Positions 27,126-37,008 of a DNA stretch of 64,000 nt are shown in pieces. Each line of letters opens with the position of its first letter. The stretch's first letter is position 1. The notes beneath the pieces are model-generated. The model did no database searches. It saw only the letters and a list, made by a program, of their open reading frames with translations, and was not told the DNA's origin. The translations under genes and the position numbers were made by a program. Source of the DNA: RYN-428 sp035551995 (GTDB lineage Bacteria; Planctomycetota; Phycisphaerae; Tepidisphaerales; Tepidisphaeraceae); contig DASZME010000094.1 in the NCBI GenBank assembly GCA_035551995.1, positions 62,001 through 126,000 of the forward strand, written 5' to 3'.

Positions 27126-28355
27126 TTGTGGAATCCCGTTCTTATCGGACCGGCCAGCGGCCGATCGCTCCGCTTTATTCGGCCGTCGGAATGGAACGAT
27201 AACAGTGGCAGCGTGCCGCGTCCCCAGGTCAGCATTATCGTTCCGACGCTCAACGAAGCGGAAAATCTTCCGCTTCTTGTGCCGCGCATCGGCGCGGCGA
27301 TGAAAACTCGAAGCTTCGAGATCATCGTGGTCGACGACCATAGTTCCGACGACACGCCGATCGTTTGCCGACGGCTGGCCCAGGGATTTCCGATCGTCTT
27401 GCGCAGCCGGCTGCAACCCAAAGACGGCTTAAGCGGCGCGGTTCTCGACGCAATGACCGCGGCCCGCGGAAAATATCTGGTCGTCATGGACGCCGACTTG
27501 CAGCATCCTCCGGAGAAAATCCCGGAGTTGCTTGCCGCGCTGGAAAGCGGAGAAGCGGATTTTGTGGTCGGCTCTCGGTATATCCCCGGCGGCAGCACGC
27601 ACGGGTCGTGGGGATTTTATCGCCGGTTCAACTCAAGACTTGCCACGCTGCTCGCTCGCCCGTTCGCCGGCGAAACGCACGATCCGATGTCCGGATTTTT
27701 TGCGCTTCGTCGCGAAACCTACGAGCGGGCCGAGCGATTGACGCCGTTGGGATACAAGGTCGGACTGGAGTTGATGTGCAAGTGCCGGGCTCAGCGCGTG
27801 CGGGAGATTCCGATCCATTTTTCGACGCGCACGCACGGCCAATCGAAGCTCACCGCCGCCCAGCGGTTCAAGTACCTCGAGCATCTCAGCCGGCTCTACG
27901 ATTTTTATTTTCCGCGCGGCTCGCCGATGCTGAAATTCATGGTGGTCGTCGCTTGCGGATGGCTCGCCGCTTTCGGCGCCTACATGGCGCTGATGGCCCA
28001 CGGCGTGAACTGGGTCGCCGGGCCGTCGCTTGCATACGGCTTAACGATCGCCGCGACCGCCGTCTTTCATTTTCGGTACGTTCGCACGCAGAAGGATTTT
28101 ATCGTTTCGCCTCATCCGTGGCGTGATTTTTGGATGATATCGGCGGCCGAATGGGGCGCCTGCACGACAGCCGCCTATGGGCTTGCGCATCGCGCGCGGG
28201 TCAACCCGCCGGAAATGTTCGCCTTGGCGTTTGGCGTCGCCACGATCGCACGATACGTGCTGCGGAAGGAGCTTTTGCAGGACATTCGTGGATTACGAGC
28301 GGGCCCGCGGGAATCGCGACCAACGTCTTCGACGGAAGAACGCAAAGCCGCCTGA
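27126..28355 (+). CDS. Family 2 glycosyltransferase with GtrA-like membrane tail
   Basis: Up to 409 aa. The frame opens with a TTG at 27126; a GTG at 27213, just before VPRPQVSIIVPTLNEAEN, is the more natural start. The GT2 domain resembles dolichol-phosphate mannosyltransferase (IIVVDDHSSDDT, VVMDADLQHPPEKIPEL, FVVGSRYIPGG). The C-terminal 120 residues hold about four hydrophobic helices typical of GtrA-like domains (FMVVVACGWLAAFGAYMALM). It probably transfers a sugar from a nucleotide donor to polyprenyl phosphate at the inner membrane. It follows the Rieske gene by 18 bases. Confidence 0.85.
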   Translation: MWNPVLIGPASGRSLRFIRPSEWNDNSGSVPRPQVSIIVPTLNEAENLPLLVPRIGAAMKTRSFEIIVVDDHSSDDTPIVCRRLAQGFPIVLRSRLQPKDGLSGAVLDAMTAARGKYLVVMDADLQHPPEKIPELLAALESGEADFVVGSRYIPGGSTHGSWGFYRRFNSRLATLLARPFAGETHDPMSGFFALRRETYERAERLTPLGYKVGLELMCKCRAQRVREIPIHFSTRTHGQSKLTAAQRFKYLEHLSRLYDFYFPRGSPMLKFMVVVACGWLAAFGAYMALMAHGVNWVAGPSLAYGLTIAATAVFHFRYVRTQKDFIVSPHPWRDFWMISAAEWGACTTAAYGLAHRARVNPPEMFALAFGVATIARYVLRKELLQDIRGLRAGPRESRPTSSTEERKAA

Positions 28356-28360
28356 ATTGA

Positions 28361-28529
28361 GCGCATTTCTCACATTGGTGGACCGACCCCGGATCACAAG
28401 ACAACGCCCGCAAGCGGGTCCTTCCTTTACTCAAACCCGCTCATGCCAATGGCCGCGTCTTTGGGTCGCGATAACGCCCCGCAAGCGGGTCCGCTAAACA
28501 AGGGAGCGCTTCAAAAATCTCGAAAATGC
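28361..28529 (-). repeat. Two degenerate minus-orientation copies of the 98-bp element
   Basis: The right-hand copy has its left end (GCATTTT, reversed) at 28529 and its core 31 bases away at 28498; its far end is not conserved. The left-hand copy keeps the far end (GCGCATTTCTCACATTGGTG at 28364) and a core at 28404-28420 but lacks its other end. The pair fills most of the 275-base gap before uvrB and looks like one insertion next to, or into, another. Confidence 0.6.
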
Positions 28530-28630
28530 TCCGGTGAGGGGCCCACGCGCCAATTCAACTTCCGCCGATCTCGTCTTTCCAAAATCCACGGGCATAGAAT
28601 CCGAATCAATCATGAACGGAGCCGTTTAGA

Positions 28631-30703
28631 ATGCCAAAATTTGAAGTCGTCAGCCCATTTCAGCCGGAAGGGGATCAGCCGCAGGCGATCGATCAGATCG
28701 TGAAGTCGCTGGAGGCCGGGCGGAAGTTTCAAACGCTGATGGGAGTGACCGGATCGGGCAAGACGTTTACGATGGCCAACGTGGTGCAGCGAGTGCAAAA
28801 GCCGACGCTGGTCATCAGTCACAATAAGACCCTGGCGGCTCAGCTTTACGAGGAGTTCAAGGAGCTTTTTCCCAACAACGCCGTGGGATACTTCGTGAGC
28901 TACTACGATTACTACCAGCCCGAAGCGTACATCCCGCAGCGCGATATCTATATCGAAAAAGACGCGAGCAGAAACGACGATCTCGATCGTTTGCGCCTGT
29001 CGGCGACGAGCAACCTCGTGAGTCGCCAGGATGTGTTGCTGGTCGCTTCGGTGAGCTGCATCTTTGGGCTCGGCTCGCCGATGGAGTACACCAAGAGCGT
29101 GCTGCCGATCCGCAAGGGGATCGAGACCGATCGCGATGAGATGTTGCGAAAACTGATCGACCTGCAATATGCCCGCAACGACATGGATTTCAAGCGCGCC
29201 ACGTTCCGCGTTCGCGGCGACGTGGTCGAACTGCATCCGAGTTACGAAGAGTTCGCCTATCGAATCGAATTTTTCGGCGATGAGATCACCCGCATCGAAG
29301 CGGTGAATCCGCTGACCGGCGAAGTAATTTCCGACCACGATCAGATCTTCATTTACCCGGCGGTGCATTATGTGATGCCCGAAGACCGCGTTCAGGAGGC
29401 CGTTCGATCCATTCAGGAAGAACTCGACACCCGCGTGATGCAGCTTCGCGGCGACGCCAAATTGCTCGAAGCCCAGCGCCTTCTCGCCCGCACCAAGTAT
29501 GACCTGGAGATGATGCTCGAGGTCGGCTACTGCTCCGGAATCGAGAACTACAGCCGTCATCTGGACGGCCGCAAGCCCGGCGAAAAACCGTATACGCTGA
29601 TCGATTATTTTCCGAAGGATTACCTGCTGATCATCGACGAATCGCACGTAACGCTGCCGCAGATCAAGGCGATGTTCAACGGCGACAAGGCGCGCAAGCA
29701 GGTGCTGGTCGATCACGGGTTTCGCCTTCCCAGCGCGATGGACAATCGCCCGCTGAAATACGAAGAATTCGAGACCATGTGGAACCAGGTCCTGTTCGTC
29801 AGCGCGACGCCGGCCAAGGAGGAGCTTGAGCGAAGCGTCGGCGAAATCGTCGAGCAGGTGATCCGGCCGACCGGATTGATCGACCCTGAAATCGAAATCC
29901 GACCGGCCCAGGGGCAGGTGCCGCACTTGCTGTCGGCCATCAAGGAACGGGCGGCGCTCGGAGAGCGCGTGCTCGTGACCACGCTCACCAAGCGCCTGGC
30001 CGAGGACCTTAGCGCGTACATTCAGGAGGCGGGATTCAAAGGCCGATATCTTCACAGCGAGATTCAGACGCTGGAGCGCGTGGAAATCCTCAACGATCTC
30101 CGCAAAGGGGACTTTGACGTTTTGGTCGGCGTCAACCTGTTGCGCGAAGGCCTGGACTTGCCCGAAGTGTCGATGGTGGCGATTTTGGACGCCGACAAGG
30201 CGGGATTTCTTCGTTCGGAAACGTCGCTGATGCAGATGGTGGGGCGATCGGCGCGAAACGTGAACGCGCGGGTGATCATGTATGCCGACACGGTCACGCC
30301 GGCGATGCAAAAGGCGCTTGACGAAACGGCGCGACGTCGAACGATACAGCTCAAGTACAACGTCGATCACGGCATTACGCCCACGACGATCAAGAAGGCG
30401 ATCCGCACCGGTTTGGAATCGGAGCTTAAGGCGCGCAAAGTCGCGCAGGAAGCGATTCGAGCCAATGAAGGCGAGTTCGATCTAACGGAAATGACCCGGT
30501 TGCTGGAAGAGGAAATGTTGGAAGCGGCGAGGAATCTGGAATTCGAGCGGGCGGCCCAGCTTCGCGATAAGCTGAACGAATTGAAGGGGGCGCCGATCGT
30601 GAAATCGGGCGGCGCCTGGAGTCCCGAGGGCGACGGCGAATCGCAAAAAATATGGGAACCCAAGAGCAAAGGCCGCGGAAAAGGGAAACGCGCCGCCAAG
30701 TGA
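28631..30703 (+). CDS. uvrB: UvrABC excinuclease subunit B
   Basis: 690 aa, standard length. UvrB is the DNA-loading helicase-like subunit that verifies damage and recruits UvrC. The Walker A motif is GVTGSGKTFT, the beta-hairpin region reads SYYDYYQPEAYIPQRD, and the DEAD-like box is LLIIDESHVT. Helicase motifs V-VI appear as GVNLLREGLDLPEVSMVAIL and QMVGRSARN. The UVR domain that contacts UvrC lies near the C-terminus (LLEEEMLEAARNLEFERAAQ). The ATG at 28631 has a GGAG about 10 bases upstream. No uvrA or uvrC is nearby and I see no obvious LexA-type operator. Confidence 0.98.
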   Translation: MPKFEVVSPFQPEGDQPQAIDQIVKSLEAGRKFQTLMGVTGSGKTFTMANVVQRVQKPTLVISHNKTLAAQLYEEFKELFPNNAVGYFVSYYDYYQPEAYIPQRDIYIEKDASRNDDLDRLRLSATSNLVSRQDVLLVASVSCIFGLGSPMEYTKSVLPIRKGIETDRDEMLRKLIDLQYARNDMDFKRATFRVRGDVVELHPSYEEFAYRIEFFGDEITRIEAVNPLTGEVISDHDQIFIYPAVHYVMPEDRVQEAVRSIQEELDTRVMQLRGDAKLLEAQRLLARTKYDLEMMLEVGYCSGIENYSRHLDGRKPGEKPYTLIDYFPKDYLLIIDESHVTLPQIKAMFNGDKARKQVLVDHGFRLPSAMDNRPLKYEEFETMWNQVLFVSATPAKEELERSVGEIVEQVIRPTGLIDPEIEIRPAQGQVPHLLSAIKERAALGERVLVTTLTKRLAEDLSAYIQEAGFKGRYLHSEIQTLERVEILNDLRKGDFDVLVGVNLLREGLDLPEVSMVAILDADKAGFLRSETSLMQMVGRSARNVNARVIMYADTVTPAMQKALDETARRRTIQLKYNVDHGITPTTIKKAIRTGLESELKARKVAQEAIRANEGEFDLTEMTRLLEEEMLEAARNLEFERAAQLRDKLNELKGAPIVKSGGAWSPEGDGESQKIWEPKSKGRGKGKRAAK

Positions 30704-31034
30704 TGCGATTTGTCGAAATCCCCCCGGATTGGTTCCGCTTGGGACCCGCTTTTCGTCTTTGAATTTGCGACCGGCTTTTGAATTGCGCCATCGTCCGATT
30801 GGTCTACGTAACGGCTTCCCCGTGGTTTGGACGTGGGCGACGGGAGGGAATAAATCCCCGACTTTTGCGGTGAATCCAGGTAGCACATTCCACGGTGACG
30901 GACTTGGTCTCGATCGCGAGAGTTATTACGCTATCTCCAACGAACAACTGAATGATTCGGACATAATAATTCTAGCGACCGGCGCATCGACCGGCAAAGA
31001 AACAACGGCCCGATGCGACAACAAAAGATTCACT
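30704..31034. other. Gap before nadC with no recognised feature
   Basis: 331 bases. The nadC frame stays open upstream through it to 30729, but the encoded peptide shows no family features and NadC homologs start near 31035. Base composition is less GC-rich than in the neighbouring genes. I find no repeat, RNA gene or clear terminator for uvrB. Confidence 0.5.
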
Positions 31035-31934
31035 ATGTTCCCATTCCCCTCCTACGAAGACCTGCGTGATTTGATCAACCTCGCCAAGCGCGAGGACCTG
31101 CGCGGCGACGACGTCACCAGCCGGCTGATGATTCCTGAATCCGCCGTCGGCGTCGGGACGCTTATGCAAAAAGACGTCGGCATCGCCTGCGGGTTGCCGA
31201 TCGTCGAGATGATTTGCCGAACCTACGACGAGCGCCTGCGGGTTGAACTTATCCCCGGCTTTCACCTCGATCTGATCGAGGGCCGATTCAGCGACGCCCA
31301 GCGCTCGCCGCTTTTGCGCATCCGCGGTCCGTTGCGTTCGCTCTTGTCGGCCGAGCGCGTCATCCTCAACTTCCTTCAGCGCATCGGCGGCGTCGCGACC
31401 CATACCCATCGCTACGTCCGCCGGGTCTCCGGCGCCGGCGCCAAGGTCTATGACACGCGCAAAACCCTTCCCGGCTTCCGCCTGCTCGACAAATATGCCG
31501 TCCGGTGCGGCGGGGGGTTCAACCACCGCATCGGCCTCTATGACGGATTGCTCGTGAAGGACAACCACCTCGCCGCCGTCGCACTAAAAGAGCTTCCCGC
31601 TTACCTCGGGAAGGTCGTTTCGCGCTGCCAGGCGGAGGACGCGTCCAGACTTGTCGAGATCGAAGTAGACAACCTCGAGCAACTTCGCGAAGTTTTGAAA
31701 GTCGACGGCGTGGGCGTGATCTTGCTGGACAATATGGACTGCCCGAAAATGGAAATGGCGGTCGATCTTCGCAACAAGGCCGGCAGAAAAGGCGCGGTGG
31801 ATCTCGAAGCCTCCGGCGGCGTTACGTTGGAAACCATCCGCCGAATCGCCGAGACTGGCGTCGAGCGGATTTCGGTCGGCGCCATCACGCACTCGGCGCC
31901 GGCGCTTGATATCAGCCTGGACGTGGAAGATTAG
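31035..31934 (+). CDS. nadC: Nicotinate-nucleotide diphosphorylase (carboxylating)
   Basis: 299 aa from the ATG at 31035 (MFPFPSYEDLRDLINLAKRE). NadC makes nicotinate mononucleotide from quinolinate and PRPP in NAD synthesis. The family features are AEDLRGDDVTS-like (REDLRGDDVTSRLMIP), AERVILNFLQRIGGVAT, YDTRKTLPGFRLLDKYAV with the substrate-binding Arg and Lys, and DLEASGGVTLETIRRIAETG. The longer open frame upstream is not family-like. The ribosome site is weak. The TAG stop shares three bases with the stop of the convergent YihY gene. nadA and nadB are not in the window. Confidence 0.96.
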   Translation: MFPFPSYEDLRDLINLAKREDLRGDDVTSRLMIPESAVGVGTLMQKDVGIACGLPIVEMICRTYDERLRVELIPGFHLDLIEGRFSDAQRSPLLRIRGPLRSLLSAERVILNFLQRIGGVATHTHRYVRRVSGAGAKVYDTRKTLPGFRLLDKYAVRCGGGFNHRIGLYDGLLVKDNHLAAVALKELPAYLGKVVSRCQAEDASRLVEIEVDNLEQLREVLKVDGVGVILLDNMDCPKMEMAVDLRNKAGRKGAVDLEASGGVTLETIRRIAETGVERISVGAITHSAPALDISLDVED

Positions 31935-33277
31935 GCGTTCCCCAGAATATGCTTAAGCCATCTGAGCCGTCGCGCCTTCCGATAGCGGATCGCATCGGCA
32001 GTATTGCGGATAGTCCGCTGAATTTCAAGCATGCCGTCGTCCACGATTTCACGGCCCGAACAGGGTCCGATTCGCGATGCGCGCCCCAGCTTGGCCTGAA
32101 TATCGCTAACCCGAGCCGTCAACTGCGCCGTGGCGCTTCGGACGCCGGCGCCATCCCGCTTTTCCAACAGGCATCGCGTGCCGTATCCGGCGGCCAATCC
32201 CGCGATTGCGGTCAAGGCATAGGCGGGCGCGACGCGCTGGCTTGCGGGGCGCGTATAGCTTCTTTGCGGCGCGCGATCATTCGTCTTCTTCGATGACGGC
32301 AAACTCCTTTGCATGGCCTGCCTCATTCGCTTTTGCGTGGGGACACCCTGTTGCGCCCGATCTTCTTCCGTGACTTTCACGGCGTCTTCGGAAGGAATGA
32401 TGCGCCCGCAAAGATGCACTGACCATACCTTGGTGAACTCGGCGCCGAAAAAAAGAATGAAGGCCGAGTAGTACACCCACAATAACACGGCGACAAGAGA
32501 ACCGGCGGCGCCGAAAGCCGACGTCGGGGTGCCGTATTTGAAGTATAACGCAAGGCCATACTTGCCGACGATGAACAGGGCGGCCGTGAGAACGGCGCCC
32601 GCCCAGACTTCGCCCCATGCGATCTTCACGTCCGGCAGGAATTTAAAGATCGCCGCGAACAAGACCGAAACCACCCCAAATGAAACCACGATATCCAACG
32701 GAATCGCAATCCATTTCGTGTCGCCCGCGAAATAGTGGGCCATCGCCGACATCAGCGTGCTTACGAACATCGACACAAGCAACAGAAACGCGATGCCCAG
32801 CACCATTGCCATGGAAAGCAGGCGGTTGCGGATAAACACCCAAATCCCCTGATTGGGCTTGGGCTTCACGCCCCATATCGTATTCATCGAATCCTGCAGC
32901 TCGGCGAATACCCCTGTCGCCGAGAACAGTAAAACCAACAAACTGATCACGGCGGCAAGAACGCCCTGGCCATGTCTGCCGCCGTTATTTAACAGGCCCT
33001 TCACCACGCTCGCGCCGTCCGATCCCATGAGCGAGGTAATCTGCTTCATGAAATTCGTCTGCGCGCTTTCCTTGTTTCTCCAGATGACGCCGATGATCTT
33101 CAATGAAATGACCAGAAGCGGCGCGAGAGAGAGTATGGTGTAAAGCGACAGTGCCGCGGAGAGGCGCATGGCGTTGTCTTGCATCCAGTCCGCGCCGGTC
33201 TCCTTTAAAATCGTGAATGTTCCGACCGCCTTGGGTTTTTCTCCGCGATTCACGGCCGCTTCTGTTGATTGAGCCAT
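31931..33277 (-). CDS. YihY/BrkB-family inner-membrane protein
   Basis: About 448 aa from the ATG at 33277 (MAQSTEAAVNRGEKPK), which has AAGGAGA 10 bases upstream; the frame is open to 33559 but that part is not family-like. The family core (MRLSAALSLYTILSLAPLLV, then FSATGVFAELQDSMNTIWGV) has about six transmembrane helices. A tail of some 110 residues beyond the core is basic and contains one more possible helix (VAPAYALTAIAGLAAGYGTR). Members were once called RNase BN, which is not supported; function is unknown. Its 3' end overlaps nadC convergently. Confidence 0.9.
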   Translation of the reverse strand: MAQSTEAAVNRGEKPKAVGTFTILKETGADWMQDNAMRLSAALSLYTILSLAPLLVISLKIIGVIWRNKESAQTNFMKQITSLMGSDGASVVKGLLNNGGRHGQGVLAAVISLLVLLFSATGVFAELQDSMNTIWGVKPKPNQGIWVFIRNRLLSMAMVLGIAFLLLVSMFVSTLMSAMAHYFAGDTKWIAIPLDIVVSFGVVSVLFAAIFKFLPDVKIAWGEVWAGAVLTAALFIVGKYGLALYFKYGTPTSAFGAAGSLVAVLLWVYYSAFILFFGAEFTKVWSVHLCGRIIPSEDAVKVTEEDRAQQGVPTQKRMRQAMQRSLPSSKKTNDRAPQRSYTRPASQRVAPAYALTAIAGLAAGYGTRCLLEKRDGAGVRSATAQLTARVSDIQAKLGRASRIGPCSGREIVDDGMLEIQRTIRNTADAIRYRKARRLRWLKHILGNA

Positions 33278-33467
33278 CCGGGTACGTCTCCTTGGTACAT
33301 CCGCGGTCGACGCACAAGTGAATCGCCTCGCGACGGAAAAGGCAACGTGCAATCCGTGAAGTTCGCGGTGAATGCGCCGGCCCACGATCCCACCGGCCCC
33401 ACCCTTGTTTTGTCCTCGCCCGCGACTATAACTTTCCCGGAACAACAACCGCGCGAAGGACGGTGGC

Positions 33468-34010
33468 ATGTTTGCGTTCGGGAAGCGGGATGAGCCAGAC
33501 ACTGGCCCTCGCGTGAGCACCCGGTTATGCACCAACAGCTTCAACGGCAAATACCCCACCGTCGGCTTATACGATTGCCGCCAGCGGAAGGTGTGGGTCT
33601 GTAAGCCGTTGGGCGGTCAGGCTATTCGCACGTCTCACGCCCGGCTTATCACCGGGGCGGAAAACGCCGTGAGCACCGCCTGGAAGGACCGCTTTCTCTG
33701 CTTCTGGTTCTATACGCCGCACACCGGGGAGGGATATATTCATGGCTATCCGATCGAATGGGAAGAAGCGCAATTGCTTGTCCGCATCGACCCCAATTGG
33801 GATTACGACCGCCAACGCCTGATTCCGCCGGAACTCGAAGACCAGGTCAGCGACAACATCGAGCGCCAGCACAAGCACGGGGAACGAATTTTTGAATTTT
33901 TTAAGGAGTTGAAATTACATTATCCGTTCAGCCTTCACCTGGTCGGACAACGGGCGACCGATTCGATTTTTTACGTCAAGCGGACCGAAGCGGTTGGCGG
34001 ACTTCGGTAA
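33468..34010 (+). CDS. Unknown 180-aa cytoplasmic protein
   Basis: 180 aa; AAGGA lies eight bases before the ATG. It is soluble, without signal or transmembrane helix. Recognisable runs are RLCTNSFNGKYPTVGLYDCR, RQRKVWVCKPLGGQAIRTSH and DRFLCFWFYTPHTGEGYIHG, followed by a region with HG-DPNWDYDRQRLIPPELED and a Phe/Lys-rich C-terminus. I do not recognise the family. It is divergent from the YihY gene and 151 bases ahead of glgP on the same strand. Confidence 0.7.
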   Translation: MFAFGKRDEPDTGPRVSTRLCTNSFNGKYPTVGLYDCRQRKVWVCKPLGGQAIRTSHARLITGAENAVSTAWKDRFLCFWFYTPHTGEGYIHGYPIEWEEAQLLVRIDPNWDYDRQRLIPPELEDQVSDNIERQHKHGERIFEFFKELKLHYPFSLHLVGQRATDSIFYVKRTEAVGGLR

Positions 34011-34161
34011 CCAAACGCTGCCTTCGCTAAACGCCGCCGATCTTGGGCGAGGCGCCCGAGCACTTGAGGACGTTTGTGATTTTGGCTAGAAACCGCAAAG
34101 AACCAATGCGGCGTGCGCTTTCGCCGGTCGAATCGATCGACCGGAATTAAAAAGGATTTCA

Positions 34162-36729
34162 ATGTCTGATGTCGTTCCGACGATCCGTACCTTTCAGGTT
34201 TTCCCCGATCTGCCCAAGGCACTTGAGCCGCTACTGGAACTTGCCCGCAATCTCTGGTGGGTATGGAACCCCGAAGCCGTTGACTTGTTCCGCCGGCTCG
34301 ATCGCAAGCTGTGGGAAGACGTCTATCATAACCCGGTAAAGCTGCTTGGTTCGGTCGCGCAGGCCAAACTGGCCGCGGCGGCAAAGGACGACGGATTTCT
34401 CGCGCACCTCAAGCGCGTGATGACCTCGTTCAAGGAACACATGAGCGAGAAGGGCTGGTTCAGCGAAACCCATCCCGACAAGGAAAAGCTGCTGATCTCC
34501 TATTTCTCCGCCGAGTTCGGGTTGCACGAATCGCTGCCGATTTACTCCGGCGGCCTTGGAATTCTCGCCGGCGATCACCTGAAAAGCGCCGCCGAGCTTG
34601 GCGTGCCGCTGATCGGCGTCGGGCTGCTTTATCGCAACGGCTATTTTCAGCAGTATCTCTCCGCCGACGGCTGGCAGCAGGAGGCGTATCCCGAGCTTGA
34701 TTTTTACAACTTGCCGATCGAGCCGATGCGAAACGCCGACGGCGCATCCGTTCATGTGCGCGTCGATCTACCGGACAACGCCGTCTTCTGCAAAGTCTGG
34801 CGCGCGAATGTCGGGCGGGTGCCGCTGTATCTTCTGGATACAAATCTCGTCGAAAATTCACCGGCCGACCGCGACATCACCTCCAAGCTGTACGGCTCGG
34901 GAACCGACCTGCGCATCAAACAGGAAATCGTCCTGGGCATCGGCGGAATGCGCGCCCTGATCGCCCTGAACATCACGCCCACCGTATTTCACATGAACGA
35001 AGGCCACAGCGCCTTCATGGCGCTGGAGCGAATTCGCACGCTGCTGGAAAATTCGCAGCTGAGTTTTGACCAGGCCCGCCAGCAGGTGATGGCCACCAGC
35101 GTTTTCACCACGCACACGCCGGTGCCGGCCGGCATCGACACGTTTTCGCCGGAGACGATGATCCGGTTTTTCCGGTCGATGTTGCCGCAGCTTCGGCTCA
35201 ACGAAGAAGGATTTCTCGCCCTCGGCCGCGAGGACGTCTCCAATCCCAAGCAGGGCTTTTCGATGGCGCTGCTGGCCATTCGACTCGCCGACAGCGTCAA
35301 CGGCGTCAGCGCCCTTCACGGCGAAGTTTCCCGGCAGATGTGGCACAACGTCTGGCCGCGGATTCCCATCGACGAAGTGCCGATCCGGCATATCACCAAC
35401 GGCGTTCATATCCGCACCTGGCTTGGCCAGGAGATCGCCTTCACGCTCGACCGCTATCTGCCGCCCGAATGGGCAAGCGATCCCGCCGACCAATCGGTAT
35501 GGGACGGCGTCACGCAAATTCCCGACGAAGAGCTCTGGCGCGCCCACGAGCGCAGCCGGGCGCGATTAGTGAGCTGGGCGCGCGCCGCCCTCAAAGAACA
35601 GCTTATCCGTCGCGGCGCCAGCTACGATGACGTCACCGCGGCCGATCAGGTCCTCGATCCCGAGGCGCTGACGATCGGCTTCGCCCGCCGCTTCGCCACC
35701 TACAAGCGCGGCACGCTCTTGCTTCGCGACATGGATCGCCTGAAAAAAATTCTAAATGATTCGGCCCGTCCCATTCAGTTCCTCTTCGCCGGCAAATCGC
35801 ACCCGGCCGATTCCGAAGGCAAGGAACTGATCAAGCAGATCATCCATTTCGCCCGCGACCCGGCTGTTCGCCGAAAGGTCGTCTTCCTGGAAAATTATGA
35901 CATGAACGTCGCCCGCTATCTGGTGCAGGGCGTCGATGTCTGGCTCAACACCCCGCGCCGACCCTACGAAGCCTCCGGCACCAGCGGCATGAAAGCCGCC
36001 GCCAACGGCGTTCTCAATTGCTCCATTCTCGATGGCTGGTGGGTCGAAGGCTACGCCCCCGATCTCGGCTGGGCGATTGGCCGCGGCGAATCCTACAACG
36101 ACACCGGCTACCAGGACCATATCGAAGGCCAGGCTCTCTACGACATCCTCGAAAAGCAGATCATTCCGTTGTTTTACGCCCGTGGCGTCGAGAACACGCC
36201 GCACGAATGGATCGCACGGATGAAGAACTGCATGCGCAAGCTGGCGCCGGTTTTCAGCACCAACCGGATGGTGCGCGACTACGCCGAGAAGTTTTACGTA
36301 CCGGCTTTCACGCGCGGCCAATCCCTCGCCGCCGACGGACTAAAACGCGCCATCGAATTGGCCAAGGCCAAGGATTCCCTGCGCACGCGCTGGAACGCGA
36401 TCAAGATCGTCGCCGTCCATCCGACCGGCAACGGGCATTTCAAGGTGGGCGAGTCGATGCAGGTCGAAGCGATGGTCGATCTTCCCGGCATCGACCCCGC
36501 CGAAGTCACGGTTCAGCTTTATGCCGGCCCGGTGAACGCCCGTGGCGAGATCGAGCAGCCACAGGCGCTGTCCATGACCCATTCCAACGCGATGGCGCCC
36601 AATCGCCATGTGTTCATCGGTAAGTTTGATTGCCGCAACAGTGGCCGCCAGGGTTTCGCGATCCGCATTCTCCCCGGCGCCGCCGACCTAGCGACGCCGT
36701 TTGAACCGGGACTAATTGTATGGAATTAG
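34162..36729 (+). CDS. glgP: Alpha-glucan phosphorylase (GT35, DUF3417 type)
   Basis: 855 aa. Releases glucose 1-phosphate from glycogen or maltodextrin using PLP. The N-terminal DUF3417 domain (LEPLLELARNLWWVWNPEAV) marks the TIGR02094-type branch, which is distinct from the classic GlgP/MalP. The phosphorylase core includes YFSAEFGLHESLPIYSGGLG, HMNEGHSAFMALERIR, FTTHTPVPAGIDTF and RRPYEASGTSGMKAAANG, the last holding the PLP-binding Lys. The start has AAGGA five bases upstream. It stands alone, without other glycogen genes in the window. Confidence 0.97.
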   Translation: MSDVVPTIRTFQVFPDLPKALEPLLELARNLWWVWNPEAVDLFRRLDRKLWEDVYHNPVKLLGSVAQAKLAAAAKDDGFLAHLKRVMTSFKEHMSEKGWFSETHPDKEKLLISYFSAEFGLHESLPIYSGGLGILAGDHLKSAAELGVPLIGVGLLYRNGYFQQYLSADGWQQEAYPELDFYNLPIEPMRNADGASVHVRVDLPDNAVFCKVWRANVGRVPLYLLDTNLVENSPADRDITSKLYGSGTDLRIKQEIVLGIGGMRALIALNITPTVFHMNEGHSAFMALERIRTLLENSQLSFDQARQQVMATSVFTTHTPVPAGIDTFSPETMIRFFRSMLPQLRLNEEGFLALGREDVSNPKQGFSMALLAIRLADSVNGVSALHGEVSRQMWHNVWPRIPIDEVPIRHITNGVHIRTWLGQEIAFTLDRYLPPEWASDPADQSVWDGVTQIPDEELWRAHERSRARLVSWARAALKEQLIRRGASYDDVTAADQVLDPEALTIGFARRFATYKRGTLLLRDMDRLKKILNDSARPIQFLFAGKSHPADSEGKELIKQIIHFARDPAVRRKVVFLENYDMNVARYLVQGVDVWLNTPRRPYEASGTSGMKAAANGVLNCSILDGWWVEGYAPDLGWAIGRGESYNDTGYQDHIEGQALYDILEKQIIPLFYARGVENTPHEWIARMKNCMRKLAPVFSTNRMVRDYAEKFYVPAFTRGQSLAADGLKRAIELAKAKDSLRTRWNAIKIVAVHPTGNGHFKVGESMQVEAMVDLPGIDPAEVTVQLYAGPVNARGEIEQPQALSMTHSNAMAPNRHVFIGKFDCRNSGRQGFAIRILPGAADLATPFEPGLIVWN

Positions 36730-37008
36730 GCGATCGCGAAAGTGACTGTAACGTCTCTTTATCTAGCGGTCCCGCTCAGACGAAAAGCGCTGCGAACGCA
36801 ATAGTGGACCTGTACCGCTTTTTGGGACCATGGACAACGCTCCGCCCTATCTTCGAAGCGCATCTTATACCTTGGCCGCGCCCGCCATTTCCATCATGCC
36901 GGCGCCAAGCAATTTTTGGACGGCAGATTCGTTGGAACGTCCGTTACCGAAGCTATGGCGATTTACGGCGTAGCTCTTTCCAGCGGCCAGAGATTTTTTT
37001 TGTATCAG
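36730..37008. other. Non-coding stretch next to an ATPase gene remnant
   Basis: 279 bases after glgP with no supported gene. A short match to the dispersed element core (CTAGCGGTCCCGCT, near 36760) suggests a broken copy. The rest has no family-like reading in any frame that I can see. With the remnant at 37009-37222 it makes a 564-base gene-free region. Confidence 0.4.

Noticed and set aside
28610..30370. 586-codon open frame on the minus strand opposite uvrB
   Set aside because: uvrB on the plus strand has all motifs; the reverse frame is His/Arg/Gln-rich and family-less.
30729..31034. N-terminal extension of NadC
   Set aside because: NadC homologs begin at the MFPFPSYEDL region; upstream residues show no conservation pattern.
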